Translations under genes and position numbers: made by a program
Part shown: positions 15,936 to 26,500 of the stretch, piece after piece
Numbering within the stretch: position 1 is the first letter of the stretch
How the letters are laid out: each line of letters begins with the position of its first letter
From: Pareuzebyella sediminis
GTDB taxonomy: Bacteria; Bacteroidota; Bacteroidia; Flavobacteriales; Flavobacteriaceae
Direction of reading: 5' to 3'
Assembly (NCBI RefSeq): GCF_008367235.1
Contig: NZ_VTZS01000001.1
Location: forward strand, 1,426,001 to 1,490,000
Length of the DNA stretch: 64,000 nt
Notes under the pieces: generated by a model
Told to the model about the DNA's origin: nothing
Databases searched by the model: none
Seen by the model: only the letters and a program-made list of their open reading frames with translations

Positions 15936-17303
15936 TTAGACAATATTTAATTTTAAATAATCATTTACAAACTTACCTTTTGGGTCATACAGATCCATTA
16001 GCTCGATAAACTCGGGTAGTTTGCTATACCTTTTGTGTAGTACGGAGGGTGACATGGTAAAAACTTTCCCCCAATGGGGCCTTGCGTCAAAAGGCTCAAG
16101 AGTAGCCTCTAGTGTAGGAAGTAATTCGGCAACTTCCTTGATATGCTGTTTCCAAGTAAAATGAATCGCTACACAATCTGCCTGATAACAAGGACTCATC
16201 CAAAGGTTGTCGGCAGCGATGGTTCTGATTTCCGAAATCATAAGGTGGGGATATATTACATCTTTCTTCTGCTCCAGGGCTAATATGGCATCAAGCGCAT
16301 TTTTATAAGGCACAAAGAACTCCGACTGAAGCTCCTCACCACTACTAGGTGTAAATCCCATTTTAAAATGGGGAAGGCGATCGTACCAAGGCCCGGGCAC
16401 GCCCATCTGTTCGGTACAATTCTCCGCCGATAATCTAGTGATGGGATGCAGGTTCTTAGTTGCCGCTTTAGCACCAAAAAACGTCTCTCCGAGTGGTTTC
16501 AGTGGTCGATCTGTTCTTCGCTTAACCCAAACCTGACTTATTATATCATTTTGCCAATCGGTAAAAAGGCTAACGCTATATCCACTTGATAGTATGGCAT
16601 CAAAATTTTCCTTGAGGGACTCTAGGGGCAGCCCTTGAAAAAGATCTTGTCTAACATCGAAAGTTTTTTCAACCCTCAACGTAATTTTGGTCAAGATGCC
16701 CAGCGCTCCCAAATTTACGACAGCTCCTTCGAAAACGTCTTTGTCCTTTTCCTTGTCTAAACTGATGAGTTCGCCCTTGGCATTGACCATCTCCAGGGCA
16801 ACGACACTGGTTGCCAAATTGCCGTTCGTGACGCCAGATCCGTGGGTCGCCGTCGCGCAAGCTCCAGCTACCGATATATGCGGCAAGGAGGCAAGGTTGT
16901 GCAAGGCGTACCCCTTTTGGTGTAGCTCAGGTGCAAAATCACCGTATTTTGTACCGGCTCCTACCGTAACGGTCATCGCCTCTTCATCAAGATGATACAA
17001 TCCGGCAAGATACTTTGTCGATATTTGGTTCAACGGATTGTCCGCAATATTATTAAAGCAATGACGAGAACCCAATGCCTTGTTCGTGGTTAATTCTTTA
17101 ACAAGGTTTTGTACTTCTTCTACCGTTTTGGGTTCATATAGATTTTTGGCCTTGTAGGCATAATTTCCGGCCCAATTGGTTCGCTTGCCTTGAGGTTTTG
17201 ACTCCACTTTTACTTTTTTATCCGATTTACAGGCCGCCAAAGGTGCTATAGCCATACCGGTGGCCGCAGTAGCGGTTGTTCTAATAAACTGTTTTCTTTT
17301 CAT
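15936..17303 (-). CDS. Exported FAD-linked oxidase, alditol-oxidase-like
   Basis: A VAO/GlcD-fold flavoprotein of 455 aa. It shows the alditol/xylitol oxidase signatures TNWAGNYAY near residue 43, GSRHCFN with His81 as the likely covalent FAD attachment site, GACATATHGSG, and RPHWGK close to the C-terminus. The N-terminus has a basic, Tat/Sec-like leader and a lipobox ending in Cys25 (PLAAC), so it is probably a lipoprotein. Such enzymes oxidise polyols or sugar-derived lactones and produce H2O2. Stands alone, 68 bp downstream of the pyr promoter region on the same strand. Confidence 0.82.
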   Translation of the reverse strand: MKRKQFIRTTATAATGMAIAPLAACKSDKKVKVESKPQGKRTNWAGNYAYKAKNLYEPKTVEEVQNLVKELTTNKALGSRHCFNNIADNPLNQISTKYLAGLYHLDEEAMTVTVGAGTKYGDFAPELHQKGYALHNLASLPHISVAGACATATHGSGVTNGNLATSVVALEMVNAKGELISLDKEKDKDVFEGAVVNLGALGILTKITLRVEKTFDVRQDLFQGLPLESLKENFDAILSSGYSVSLFTDWQNDIISQVWVKRRTDRPLKPLGETFFGAKAATKNLHPITRLSAENCTEQMGVPGPWYDRLPHFKMGFTPSSGEELQSEFFVPYKNALDAILALEQKKDVIYPHLMISEIRTIAADNLWMSPCYQADCVAIHFTWKQHIKEVAELLPTLEATLEPFDARPHWGKVFTMSPSVLHKRYSKLPEFIELMDLYDPKGKFVNDYLKLNIV

Positions 17304-17449
17304 TGGTTAGTTCAATTCTAAAAAAGGTCACATATATATTGCGCGATTTAGCCATAGGCCATCACTAAAACTACAAAAATGTGAGGACATACAAATTATG
17401 GCCGTTGTCGCAAAAAGAAATTGATCTAGGAAATGGTCGAGCATATAAA

Positions 17450-17477
17450 AAGCCCCAACGGTTTTCCGTTGGGGCTT
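17450..17477 (-). terminator. Intrinsic terminator of rpsA
   Basis: A 12-bp perfect stem (AAGCCCCAACGG paired with CCGTTGGGGCTT) and a 4-nt loop. On the minus strand it is followed by TTTTTATAT. It lies 25 bp after the rpsA stop. Confidence 0.9.
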
Positions 17478-17502
17478 AAGAATGTATTCAGAAAAATTTG
17501 GG

Positions 17503-19335
17503 CTACTTCTTTTTCGAAGCTTCCATTTTATCCTTCAATGCCTGCAGTTGTTCGTTGGCATCACCCAAGGTAGGCTTGGCCTCATCCGCTGATGCAGCAG
17601 CCCTCTTTTGTGCCGCTTTTACATTTCGCTGTTCTTCTTCACGGAAAATAGCGGTATGACTAGCAACGACTCGTTTAAAGTCTTTGTTGAATTCAATGAT
17701 CTTGAATTCTGCTTCTTCGCCTTTTCCGAGCTTTTTACCATCTTCCTTTTCTAAATGACGCTGCGGTACAAATGCCGTAATGTCTTCATTAAAGTCGATG
17801 GTTGCACCTTTATCGACGATATCGGTAATAGCAGCCTTATGGACAGTGCCCTCTGCGAATTCCTTTTCGTATTTATCCCAAGGGTTTTCAGTTGTCTGTT
17901 TGTGACCTAAGCTAAGCTTACGTCCTTCTACATCCAACTCCAATACTTCAACTTCCATGGTATCACCAACTGAAACGAATTCAGAAGGATGCTTGATTTT
18001 TTTAGTCCATGACAAATCAGAAATATAGATCAAACCATCAATTCCTTCTTCCATTTCAACAAACACCCCGAAATTGGTAAAGTTTCTGACGATACCTTTG
18101 TGTCTTGATCCTACGGGATATTTTGAAGTAATGTCCGTCCATGGATCAGGAGTCAACTGTTTAATGCCCAACGACATTTTTCGGTCTTCGCGATCTAAAG
18201 TCAATACGATTGCTTCTACTTCATCGCCAACATTGACGAAATCCTGAGCGGAACGCAAATGTGTCGACCATGACATTTCAGAAACGTGAATTAACCCTTC
18301 GACACCTTCCACAACTTCTATAAAGGCACCGTAATCGGCGATTACCACTACCTTGCCTTTCACTTTGTCACCTACTTTTATCTCATCGCTTAGGGCATCC
18401 CATGGATGTTTCTCCAACTGTTTCATACCCAACTGTATCCTTGATTTGTTCTCATCGAAATCAAGAATAACTACGTTGATTTTCTGATCAAGCTCGACCA
18501 CTTCGTTCGGATGGTTGATTCGGCTCCAAGAAAGGTCGGTAATATGTACTAGTCCATCTACGCCTCCCAAATCGACAAAGACTCCGTAGGAGGTAATGTT
18601 TTTTACAACACCTTCCAACACTTGTCCTTTCTCCAATTGGCTGATGATCTCCTTTTTCTGTTCTTCGATATCGGCTTCGATAAGTGCCTTATGCGATACG
18701 ACTACGTTTTTGAATTCATGGTTGATTTTCACCACCTTGAATTCCATGGTCTTACCAACATACTGATCATAGTCGCGAATAGGCTTAACATCGATCTGCG
18801 AACCAGGTAAAAAGGCCTCGATACCAAAAACATCGACAATCATACCTCCCTTGGTCCTACATTTTACGAAACCACTAACGATTTCTTCTTTGTCATGGGC
18901 TTTATTTACACGCTCCCATGCCATAATGGTTCTGGCCTTTCTATGTGATAGCACCAATTGACCACTTTTATCTTCGCGGATATCTATTAATACCTCAACC
19001 TTATCGCCTACCTTTAAATCGGGGTTATAGCGAAACTCGTTCAATGATATTACACCTTCTGACTTGGCATTGATATCAATAATCGCTTCACGGTCGGTCA
19101 AGTACACTACCGTACCCTCCACGACTTCTTCATCGGCGGTGTCGACAAAATTCTCGGCTACCAGCTTCTCGAATTCTTCCAACTTGGCATCATCGACACG
19201 CTCAATACCTTCCTCGTACTTCTCCCAATCAAAATTCTCCAAGAATTCTTGAGGATCTTTCTTTTGGATTTCTTGCTTTGTTTCTTGTGCTTCGGCAGTT
19301 TGCTCTACTTCAGCGGTTGCTTTTTCTTCAGCCAT
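17503..19335 (-). CDS. rpsA: 30S ribosomal protein S1
   Basis: Recruits mRNA to the 30S subunit through tandem S1 (OB-fold) RNA-binding repeats. About six repeats can be traced; repeats 3-5 carry the clear pattern G-x-V-x-x-x-x-x-x-G-A/V-F-V-x-(L/I/M) followed by GLIH/YxSxLSW. The acidic, Glu-rich N-terminal extension and the Ala/Lys-rich C-terminus are typical of Bacteroidota S1. ATG 19335 opens with MAEEKATAE; the upstream frame to 19380 lies in the leader. The strong promoter and terminator flank it as a single-gene unit. Confidence 0.96.
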   Translation of the reverse strand: MAEEKATAEVEQTAEAQETKQEIQKKDPQEFLENFDWEKYEEGIERVDDAKLEEFEKLVAENFVDTADEEVVEGTVVYLTDREAIIDINAKSEGVISLNEFRYNPDLKVGDKVEVLIDIREDKSGQLVLSHRKARTIMAWERVNKAHDKEEIVSGFVKCRTKGGMIVDVFGIEAFLPGSQIDVKPIRDYDQYVGKTMEFKVVKINHEFKNVVVSHKALIEADIEEQKKEIISQLEKGQVLEGVVKNITSYGVFVDLGGVDGLVHITDLSWSRINHPNEVVELDQKINVVILDFDENKSRIQLGMKQLEKHPWDALSDEIKVGDKVKGKVVVIADYGAFIEVVEGVEGLIHVSEMSWSTHLRSAQDFVNVGDEVEAIVLTLDREDRKMSLGIKQLTPDPWTDITSKYPVGSRHKGIVRNFTNFGVFVEMEEGIDGLIYISDLSWTKKIKHPSEFVSVGDTMEVEVLELDVEGRKLSLGHKQTTENPWDKYEKEFAEGTVHKAAITDIVDKGATIDFNEDITAFVPQRHLEKEDGKKLGKGEEAEFKIIEFNKDFKRVVASHTAIFREEEQRNVKAAQKRAAASADEAKPTLGDANEQLQALKDKMEASKKK

Positions 19336-19451
19336 GTGCTGATTATATTTGTATTCTACGATATTACAAGAGTTAAACAATTCTCGCAGAAGCTGTTATA
19401 TGTCGTTTTTATCTTCCCTTTTCCTCTTGATATCTTTGTAAAAAAGGAGTG

Positions 19452-19459
19452 CAAAAATA
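19452..19459 (-). promoter_or_regulatory. -7 promoter element of rpsA, with a TTGG -33 box
   Basis: The minus strand reads TATTTTTG (exact TAnnTTTG), and TTGG lies at 19479-19482, about 25 bp upstream centre to centre. Predicted start near 19445 with a leader of about 110 nt, long enough for autoregulation by S1, though no specific structure is proposed. Confidence 0.6.
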
Positions 19460-19595
19460 CACCTTTATCCTCACATTACCAATCTTATTTCCAATATCGA
19501 CAGGAATTCTATAAATATTAATCATTTCTCGTAGAATATTTTAATTATTAGCTATATTGAGCACCTAAGTATTAACCTTTAAAAGCAATTGAAAA

Positions 19596-19976
19596 ATGAG
19601 TGTAAAAGAAAAATATCAGCCTGTTTTGGACCTCGGTGAAAAACTTGGGGTCAAGGACGGAAAAGTTACCGTCGAAGAGGGTATACTCAAGGTCAAAGGT
19701 CAGGCGGCAACCCAATATGAAAAAAATATATTGTGGGATTTGATTAAGGAAATAGGCGGAGAGCAGCCTAGCGATATAAAGGCCAACATTACCGTTGCCG
19801 ACACCTCTATATATGCGAGACATACTGTTAAAAGTGGCGAATCACTGAGTAAGATCGCTAAGCATTATTATGGAGATCCCATGAAATACAAAGAAATTTT
19901 TGCGGCGAATACCGACATTCTTAAAAATCCAGATTTAATCCATCCGGGTCAAGTGTTGGCTATTCCAAATTTGTAG
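19596..19976 (+). CDS. BON/LysM-domain protein (Kbp/YgaU-like)
   Basis: A 126-residue protein. Residues about 1-70 form a BON-like alpha/beta region (GVKDGKVTVEEGILKVKGQA). Residues about 75-126 form one LysM motif (YARHTVKSGESLSKIAKHYYGDPMKYKEIFAAN...IHPGQVLAIP). The order BON then LysM matches E. coli Kbp (YgaU), a cytoplasmic K+-binding protein. No signal peptide is visible, so a cytoplasmic location is likely. Divergent from rpsA and convergent with cmk. Confidence 0.85.
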   Translation: MSVKEKYQPVLDLGEKLGVKDGKVTVEEGILKVKGQAATQYEKNILWDLIKEIGGEQPSDIKANITVADTSIYARHTVKSGESLSKIAKHYYGDPMKYKEIFAANTDILKNPDLIHPGQVLAIPNL

Positions 19977-20004
19977 TAAGTAAAAAATTTAAAGATAGAG
20001 GGAG

Positions 20005-20025
20005 GCCTGCTTTTCTCAAGCAGGC
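20005..20025 (+). terminator. Terminator hairpin between the LysM gene and cmk
   Basis: GCCTGCTT and AAGCAGGC form an 8-bp stem with a 5-nt loop, followed by TTTCTT on the plus strand. It follows the LysM gene by 28 bp and could also act on the convergent lon-cmk transcript. Confidence 0.7.
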
Positions 20026-20029
20026 TTTC

Positions 20030-20722
20030 TTATGTCTTATCAATAACACGAAGGGCAATGCTCTCAAGCCTCTCGAACTGCTCTTGAAGTCCCATATCGC
20101 TATTATCCAACTCGATGGCATCATCAGCTTTTCTGAGTGGTGAAAACTCACGATGTGAATCAATATAATCTCTATTTTTAACATTTTCAAGAACCTCTTC
20201 ATAGGTAACCCGATCTCCTTTACCCAAGAGTTCTTTATACCTTCTAGTCGCTCTGGCCGTTGGGGATGCCGTCATAAAAATCTTTAATTCGGCATCTGGA
20301 AAAACGACCGTTCCTATGTCCCTCCCATCCATCACTATACCTTTGTCTTTGCCCATGGCTTTCTGCATATCTACCAATTTATGCCTTACCTGTTCTATTT
20401 CGGCAATCCTACTCACATGTCTAGACACTGGCAAAGTCCTAATTTCTTTCTCGACATTCTCCCCGTTCAAAAACATTTCAGAAAAACCCAACTCGGCATT
20501 TGGTATGAATTTCAACTGTATTCTAGGCAGTAATTGAATTAGTGCTTGAATATTCTCGGTACCCTGCCCGATAAAATTATTGCGCATGGCGAACAAAGTA
20601 ATGGCCCGGTACATGGCGCCTGTATCTATGTACGCATAGCCCAACGATTTCGCCAATTGTTTGGCCAAGGTGCTTTTGCCCGTAGATGAAAAGCCATCGA
20701 TTGCAATTGTGATTTTAGCCAT
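20030..20722 (-). CDS. cmk: Cytidylate kinase
   Basis: Phosphorylates CMP/dCMP with ATP. The P-loop GFSSTGKST is at residues 10-18, and the CMP-binding YIDTGAMYRA and MDGRDIGTVVFPDAELKIFM segments are intact. 230 aa, normal. Its ATG overlaps the lon stop by one base (TAATG), so it is probably translated by coupling with lon. Confidence 0.95.
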   Translation of the reverse strand: MAKITIAIDGFSSTGKSTLAKQLAKSLGYAYIDTGAMYRAITLFAMRNNFIGQGTENIQALIQLLPRIQLKFIPNAELGFSEMFLNGENVEKEIRTLPVSRHVSRIAEIEQVRHKLVDMQKAMGKDKGIVMDGRDIGTVVFPDAELKIFMTASPTARATRRYKELLGKGDRVTYEEVLENVKNRDYIDSHREFSPLRKADDAIELDNSDMGLQEQFERLESIALRVIDKT

Positions 20723-23172
20723 TATAATTTTTTGGCATTTTTCACTTTTTGGCCAGTTACGGCTATGTCTATAACTTCGTGCATATCGGTTACATAGTGG
20801 AAATTCAATCCTTTAAGATATTCAGCTTTAATCTCGAGAATATCTTTCTCGTTATCCTTACATAAAATAATCTCCTTAATTCTGGCACGTTTGGCAGCAA
20901 GGATTTTTTCTTTGATGCCCCCCACCGGAAGTACCTTTCCCCTTAGGGTAATCTCTCCGGTCATAGCTATACTTTTTTTAACCTTTTTTTGGGTAAATAG
21001 GGAAACCAATGAAGTAAGCATCGTGATTCCAGCACTGGGTCCATCTTTAGGGGTCGCTCCCTCCGGCACATGAATATGTACATTGTATTTTTCAAAAACC
21101 TCCGAAGAAATCCCGAATCTATCCGCATTCGATTTGATATATTCCATGGCAATTGTAGCCGACTCCTTCATCACCTTTCCAAGGTTACCGGTGATATTCA
21201 ACGATCCCTTTCCTTTTGACAATATAGATTCGATAAAAAGAATATCACCGCCAACGCTTGTCCATGCCAATCCAGTTACAACGCCTGCTACTTCATTACT
21301 TTCGTATTTATCACGCTCCAATCGTGCAGGCCCAAGCACCTTTTCAACAACGGCATTGGATATCTTTATATCATATTCTTCTTCAGTGGCAATATTTTTT
21401 GCGGCATACCGCACCATCTTAGCGATTTGTTTTTCCAAGGAACGAACACCTGATTCACGGGTATAGCCCTCCACAATTTTCTCTAACTGGGGCTTGCCGA
21501 TTTTTAAATCTTTGGCACTGAGGCCATGTTCCTTCAACTGCTTTGGCAACAAATGCCTTTTGGCTATTTCGACCTTTTCTTCAATCGTATAGCCAGTAAC
21601 GTTAATAATTTCCATTCGATCACGAAGTGCAGGTTGAATAGTCGAGAGATTGTTTGCAGTGGCAATGAACATTACCTTAGAAAGATCATACCCCATCTCA
21701 AGGAAATTATCATGAAAGTCATTGTTCTGCTCCGGATCAAGTACCTCTAACATCGCTGAAGAAGGGTCGCCTTGATGGCTATTTGACAATTTATCGATCT
21801 CATCCAAGATAAAAACGGGATTAGAGGTGCCTGCCTTTTTCAAACTCTGGATTATTCTTCCGGGCATTGCCCCAATATAGGTTTTACGGTGCCCCCTTAT
21901 CTCAGCTTCGTCACGTAGCCCTCCTAAAGACATTCGTACGTATTGTCGCCCCAAAGCCTCTGCCACGGATTTTCCCAACGAGGTTTTACCCACTCCTGGC
22001 GGGCCATACAAACATAATATAGGAGACTTCATATCATTTCGAAGTTTTAAAACCGCCAGATATTCAATAATTCTTCGCTTCACATCCTCTAGGCCGTAAT
22101 GGTCCCTGTCCAATATTTTCTGGGCTCTCTTTAAATCGAATTTATCTTTCGAAAACTCATTCCAAGGTAAATCAAGAAATAGATCCAGATAATTTCTTTG
22201 TATCGAATATTCTGCTACCTGGGGATTCATTCGTTGCATTTTCGCCAATTCTTTATCAAAATGCTCGCGTACCTTTTTGCCCCATTTCTTCTTCTTGGCC
22301 TTTTCCCGCATTTCATAGACCTCGTCGTCATGAGAGACACCTCCTAGTTCTTCTTGAATGGTCTTCATCTGCTGATGCAGAAAATACTCACGTTGCTGCT
22401 GATCCATGTCATGTCGAACCTTTGATTGAATATCGTTTTTAAGCTCTAATTTTTGAAGCTCAAGATTCATGTATTTTAAGGTGGCCAAAGCACGTTCCTG
22501 AAGATTGTCCATTTCCAAAAGCTCTTGCTTCTCGTTCACCGGAAGATTAAGGTTAGAGGACACGAAATTGATGAGAAAGGAATTACTTTGTATATTTTTT
22601 ATGGCGAATGATGCCTCACTAGGAATATTCGGATTATCACGAATTATTTTCAAAGCCAGTTCCTTAATAGATTCAATTATGGCTAAAAATTCCTGATTAT
22701 TTGCATCAGGCCTTTGCTCCACCGTTTCGCGGATGGTGGCGGTCATATAAGGTTTTTCGGTGAGTACTTCGGCTATTTCAAAACGTTTTTTCCCTTGTAG
22801 GATAACCGTGGTATTGCCATCGGGCATTTTAAGAACCCTCAAAATACGAGCGACCGTTCCCAAAACATTGATATCTTTTACTTTGGGGTTTTCGGTACTC
22901 TCGTCTTTCTGCGAAACCACACCGATCACTTTAGAACCGTTATTGGCATCCTTTATCAAACTAATTGAAGCATCCCTACCCGCAGTTATAGGGATCACGA
23001 CGCCAGGAAATAATACTGTATTTCGCAAAGGCAAAATTGGCAAGGTCTCCGGCAAAACTTCATTGTTCATCTCCTCCTCGTCCTCAGGTGTTAACAGAGG
23101 TATCAACTCCGCATCCTCATCAATGGACTGCAAAGACATATTGTCAAAATTTGAATATTTAGAATCTCCCAT
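20722..23172 (-). CDS. lon: Endopeptidase La (Lon protease)
   Basis: ATP-dependent serine protease for damaged and regulatory proteins. It has the Lon N-terminal substrate domain, an AAA+ module with Walker [10 protein letters not shown] (Lys396), Walker B and DPEQN, and the C-terminal protease domain with Ser713 in PKDGPSAG and Lys756 in GGIKEK; the 43-residue Ser-Lys spacing matches E. coli Lon. ATG 23172 is chosen because [20 protein letters not shown] resembles flavobacterial Lon starts; two in-frame starts at 23190 and 23211 lie upstream. Followed by cmk in a two-gene unit. Confidence 0.95.
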   Translation of the reverse strand: MGDSKYSNFDNMSLQSIDEDAELIPLLTPEDEEEMNNEVLPETLPILPLRNTVLFPGVVIPITAGRDASISLIKDANNGSKVIGVVSQKDESTENPKVKDINVLGTVARILRVLKMPDGNTTVILQGKKRFEIAEVLTEKPYMTATIRETVEQRPDANNQEFLAIIESIKELALKIIRDNPNIPSEASFAIKNIQSNSFLINFVSSNLNLPVNEKQELLEMDNLQERALATLKYMNLELQKLELKNDIQSKVRHDMDQQQREYFLHQQMKTIQEELGGVSHDDEVYEMREKAKKKKWGKKVREHFDKELAKMQRMNPQVAEYSIQRNYLDLFLDLPWNEFSKDKFDLKRAQKILDRDHYGLEDVKRRIIEYLAVLKLRNDMKSPILCLYGPPGVGKTSLGKSVAEALGRQYVRMSLGGLRDEAEIRGHRKTYIGAMPGRIIQSLKKAGTSNPVFILDEIDKLSNSHQGDPSSAMLEVLDPEQNNDFHDNFLEMGYDLSKVMFIATANNLSTIQPALRDRMEIINVTGYTIEEKVEIAKRHLLPKQLKEHGLSAKDLKIGKPQLEKIVEGYTRESGVRSLEKQIAKMVRYAAKNIATEEEYDIKISNAVVEKVLGPARLERDKYESNEVAGVVTGLAWTSVGGDILFIESILSKGKGSLNITGNLGKVMKESATIAMEYIKSNADRFGISSEVFEKYNVHIHVPEGATPKDGPSAGITMLTSLVSLFTQKKVKKSIAMTGEITLRGKVLPVGGIKEKILAAKRARIKEIILCKDNEKDILEIKAEYLKGLNFHYVTDMHEVIDIAVTGQKVKNAKKL

Positions 23173-23453
23173 ACTATCATTTACCGTCATTCTGTCATTA
23201 AGTTGACACATGACTTTTTGTTATCTATTCATCTTAAATCAATGAAAAGCGCCATTGCCACTAGAATTAGGGCAATAATCACCTTCATTTCACAATTATT
23301 ATGACAATTCTTATGCCAATCGGGTAAGGTGCAAATCACTTACGGCTTTACTAAGTTTTAGTTTTCTCTATTCTTTGTGGGTTCGAATAGAAAAACAAAA
23401 GAACTTCCCTTTATTCTAAACTATGAATTCTTTCGAAAAGTAAATAGAGTATT
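23173..23453. other. Intergenic region upstream of lon
   Basis: AT-rich with no gene. I saw no exact TAnnTTTG element for lon and no CIRCE-like heat-shock operator. The far end merges into the terminator hairpin of the giant galactose-oxidase gene. Confidence 0.5.
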
Positions 23454-23495
23454 ATGTAAGGAAAAAGTCCAATTATCGGGACTTTTTCCTTACAT
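23454..23495 (-). terminator. Long terminator hairpin after the 1804-aa gene
   Basis: A 17-bp perfect stem (ATGTAAGGAAAAAGTCC paired with its complement) around an 8-nt loop, 8 bp after the stop codon of the giant gene on the minus strand. Confidence 0.8.
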
Positions 23496-23503
23496 AAAAT
23501 TAG

Positions 23504-26500
23504 CTATTCTTTGAGGAGTTTTTTGATATATTCTCTTCCGTCTTTCAGAGTAAAACGAACAGGATATACCCCCTTTGGTAAATGGGATACATCTAAAGTT
23601 CGAACGGTTTGATCGGAAGAAGCCTCTTTGAATTCCTCCTTAATGATTCGCTTTCCATTGCTATCATATACAGACAACTTTGCTATAATACCCGCACCAT
23701 CAATTTCAAAATTAACAACATCGGATACAGGATTGGGAACCAAGTTAATATTAAAATCTTCAATTGAAGGAACTGACGGACCATTATATTGGTTACTATA
23801 AAGTTTCATGGAAGCCTTCAACGTGGTAGAATCGGTATCAATGGGGCACCCCATCACCTCGACCTCGGCCATGTGCAGCGTGCCGTCGCCTGAGAGCTGT
23901 ACCCGCACGTAGCGGCCCTCCGCGGTGAGCGGGATGGTCTCTTGGGACCCTGCGGAATCGGTGAAATAGTACCCTGTTATGTTCCCGTCGGCCAAGAGGT
24001 CCTCCAAGGTGGCGCTAGCCGGGAAAGGGTCCGGGGACACGAAAACATGGAAGTTGTTCAAACGCGATTGAAGGCCGTCGCTGCGGTTGTATATTACCAC
24101 TCCGTCCACCGTATGTTCCGCCCCTAGGTCCACTTCCCACCAAGGTCGGTACTCCGTCTGGGTATGCTGGAGGTCGGCGCTCCACGGGGAGGTCCCCGTC
24201 ATGTTGCCGTCTATGGCAAGGGACGCTACACCGTTGCCGTAAGTACTTGACTGTGTAGCGGTGCCCCCAATGGCCACGTTAGAGAGCACGCAGCCCCCAC
24301 TCCCAACGGTGGCGACCTCGATATCGTAACTGTCCGACCGCACGCAGCCCGTACCGTCGTCGTAGGTATAGACCACCGTATAGGTGCCCGTGCCGACCCC
24401 GGGATCGAACGTGCCGTCCGTGCTCGCGCCGGACCAGGTGCCTCCTGCCGGGCTGCCCGCAAGCGCTTGGACCGGGTCCGTGTCCAAGAAGGGCCCCACA
24501 GGCGTTATCGCAACCGGTTCGGCGCCCTCGCAGGGGGAAGGGCACCCCATCACCTCCACCTCGGCCACGTGCAGGATGCCGCTGCCCGAGAGCTGTACCC
24601 GAACGTAGCGACCCTCCGCCGTGAGGGAAAACGTCTCCGAGGGACCCGCCGGGCCAGGGAAGTACGCACGAGCGATGCCTGCGTCGCCGAGCAGGTCCTC
24701 TAGGGAAGCCCCAGGGGCAAACGGGAGCGCCGAGACAAGTACGTAGAAGTCCCGAAGACGGGACTGGTTCCCGTCGCTGCGATTGTAGAGTACCACTTGG
24801 TCCACCGTATGGTCCGCCCCCAGATCCACCTCCCACCAGGGCCGATTCTCGCTCTGGGTGTGCTGTAGGTCCGCACTCCAAGGCGAGCTCCCAGACGTAT
24901 TGCCATCTATGGCCAAAGACGCCACTCCGTTTCCGTAAGTACTTGACTGTGAGGCCATTCTACCAAGAGCCACGTTCGAAAGTACGCAGTCGCCGCTGCC
25001 TATCGCGGCCACCTCGATATCGTAGCTGTCGGACTGCACGCAGCCTGCGCCATTGTCGTAGGTATAGGTCACCGTATAGGTGCCCGCGCCAAGGCCGGGG
25101 TCGAACGTGCCGTCAGTGCTCGCCCCGGACCACGTACCGCCGACAGGGCTGCCCGTGAGCGCCTGGACCGGGTCCGTGTCCAAAAAGGGACCGACCGGTG
25201 ATATCGCAACGGGCTCGGCACCGTCGCAGGGGGAGGCCTGAAGGAAACATCCCATCACTTCGACCTCGGCCATGTGAAGTATGCCATTATCGGCCAACTG
25301 AATACGAACGTACCTTCCCTCAGTATTCAGGGCGATAATCTCCTCTAGGCCGGCCTGACCCCCGAAATAATACTCGTAAACCTCGGGATCGGCTACAAGA
25401 TCAGACACCGTTGCCTGGGAGGGAAAGATATTTGACGAAACAAATAGGTAGAAATTGTTCAATCGCGTGCTATTTGCATCGCTACGGTTAAATATCCTCA
25501 TGTTCTCCAAGATGTACTCCCCGCCCAAATCCACCTCCCACCAAGGAGAGAGTTCTTCTTGGGTATGCTGGAGGTCGGCACTCCATGGTGAAGTCCCCGT
25601 CGTATTGCCGTCTATGGCCAAAGACGCCACGCCGTTGCCGTACGTGCTGGACTGTGAGGCCGTGCCCCCAAGGGCCACATTAGATAATGTACATTCAGTA
25701 TCCAGAGAAGTAACCTTTATTTCGATGTTTTCGGTTTGAACACAGCCCAAACCGTTGTCGTAAGTGTATGTAACCGTATAGATACCTTCTCCTATACTTG
25801 GGTCGAAGGTCCCATCAGTGCTCGCTCCCGACCAGGTACCTCCCGCAGGGTTGGCAGTTAAGGTTTGAACGGGATTAGTATCTAAGTAAGGGCCAAAGGA
25901 ACTAATCAGAATCGGAGGTACACCATCACAAGCTGCCTTTACTATCAATTCCTCAGCTGCGGATTGTATACAACCTTCGCCGTTATCGTAAGTATAAACC
26001 ACAGTATAACTTCCAGGTCCAATACTTGGGTCAAAGAATCCATCTGTAGTAGCTCCGGACCATAAACCTCCTGGCGGACTACCAACAAGTGTTTGTATTT
26101 CATCAGAATCTAAATAAGGGCCTGCTTGGGTAATCGTTGCCGCTGGTTGTCCCTCACATAAAGAATTGCCAATAATACAGCCCATGACTTCCACCTCGGC
26201 CATATGCAGAGTACCGCTTTCCGATAGTTGAATACGAATAAATCTTCCGTTTGTGCCCAAAGTAAGGGTCTCCTCTAAACCCGCAGTATTGGGAAAATGA
26301 TACTTAAAAACATTTGAATCATTCTTTAGATCTTCAAAACTAGCCTGAGAAGAAATAGGACTGTTCGAGACAAAAACGTAGAAATTTGCTAACCTTGATT
26401 GCAATTTATCAGTACGATTGAAAATATGTAATTCATCAATTAAATACGCCGATCCCAAATCGATTTGCCACCATGGAGAAACCTCATTGGTAGTATGTTG

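Noticed and set aside
24279-24881. A 200-codon minus-strand frame in the 1804-aa gene.
   Set aside because: Shadow frame of the fucolectin/PKD array; the coding frame runs through without interruption.
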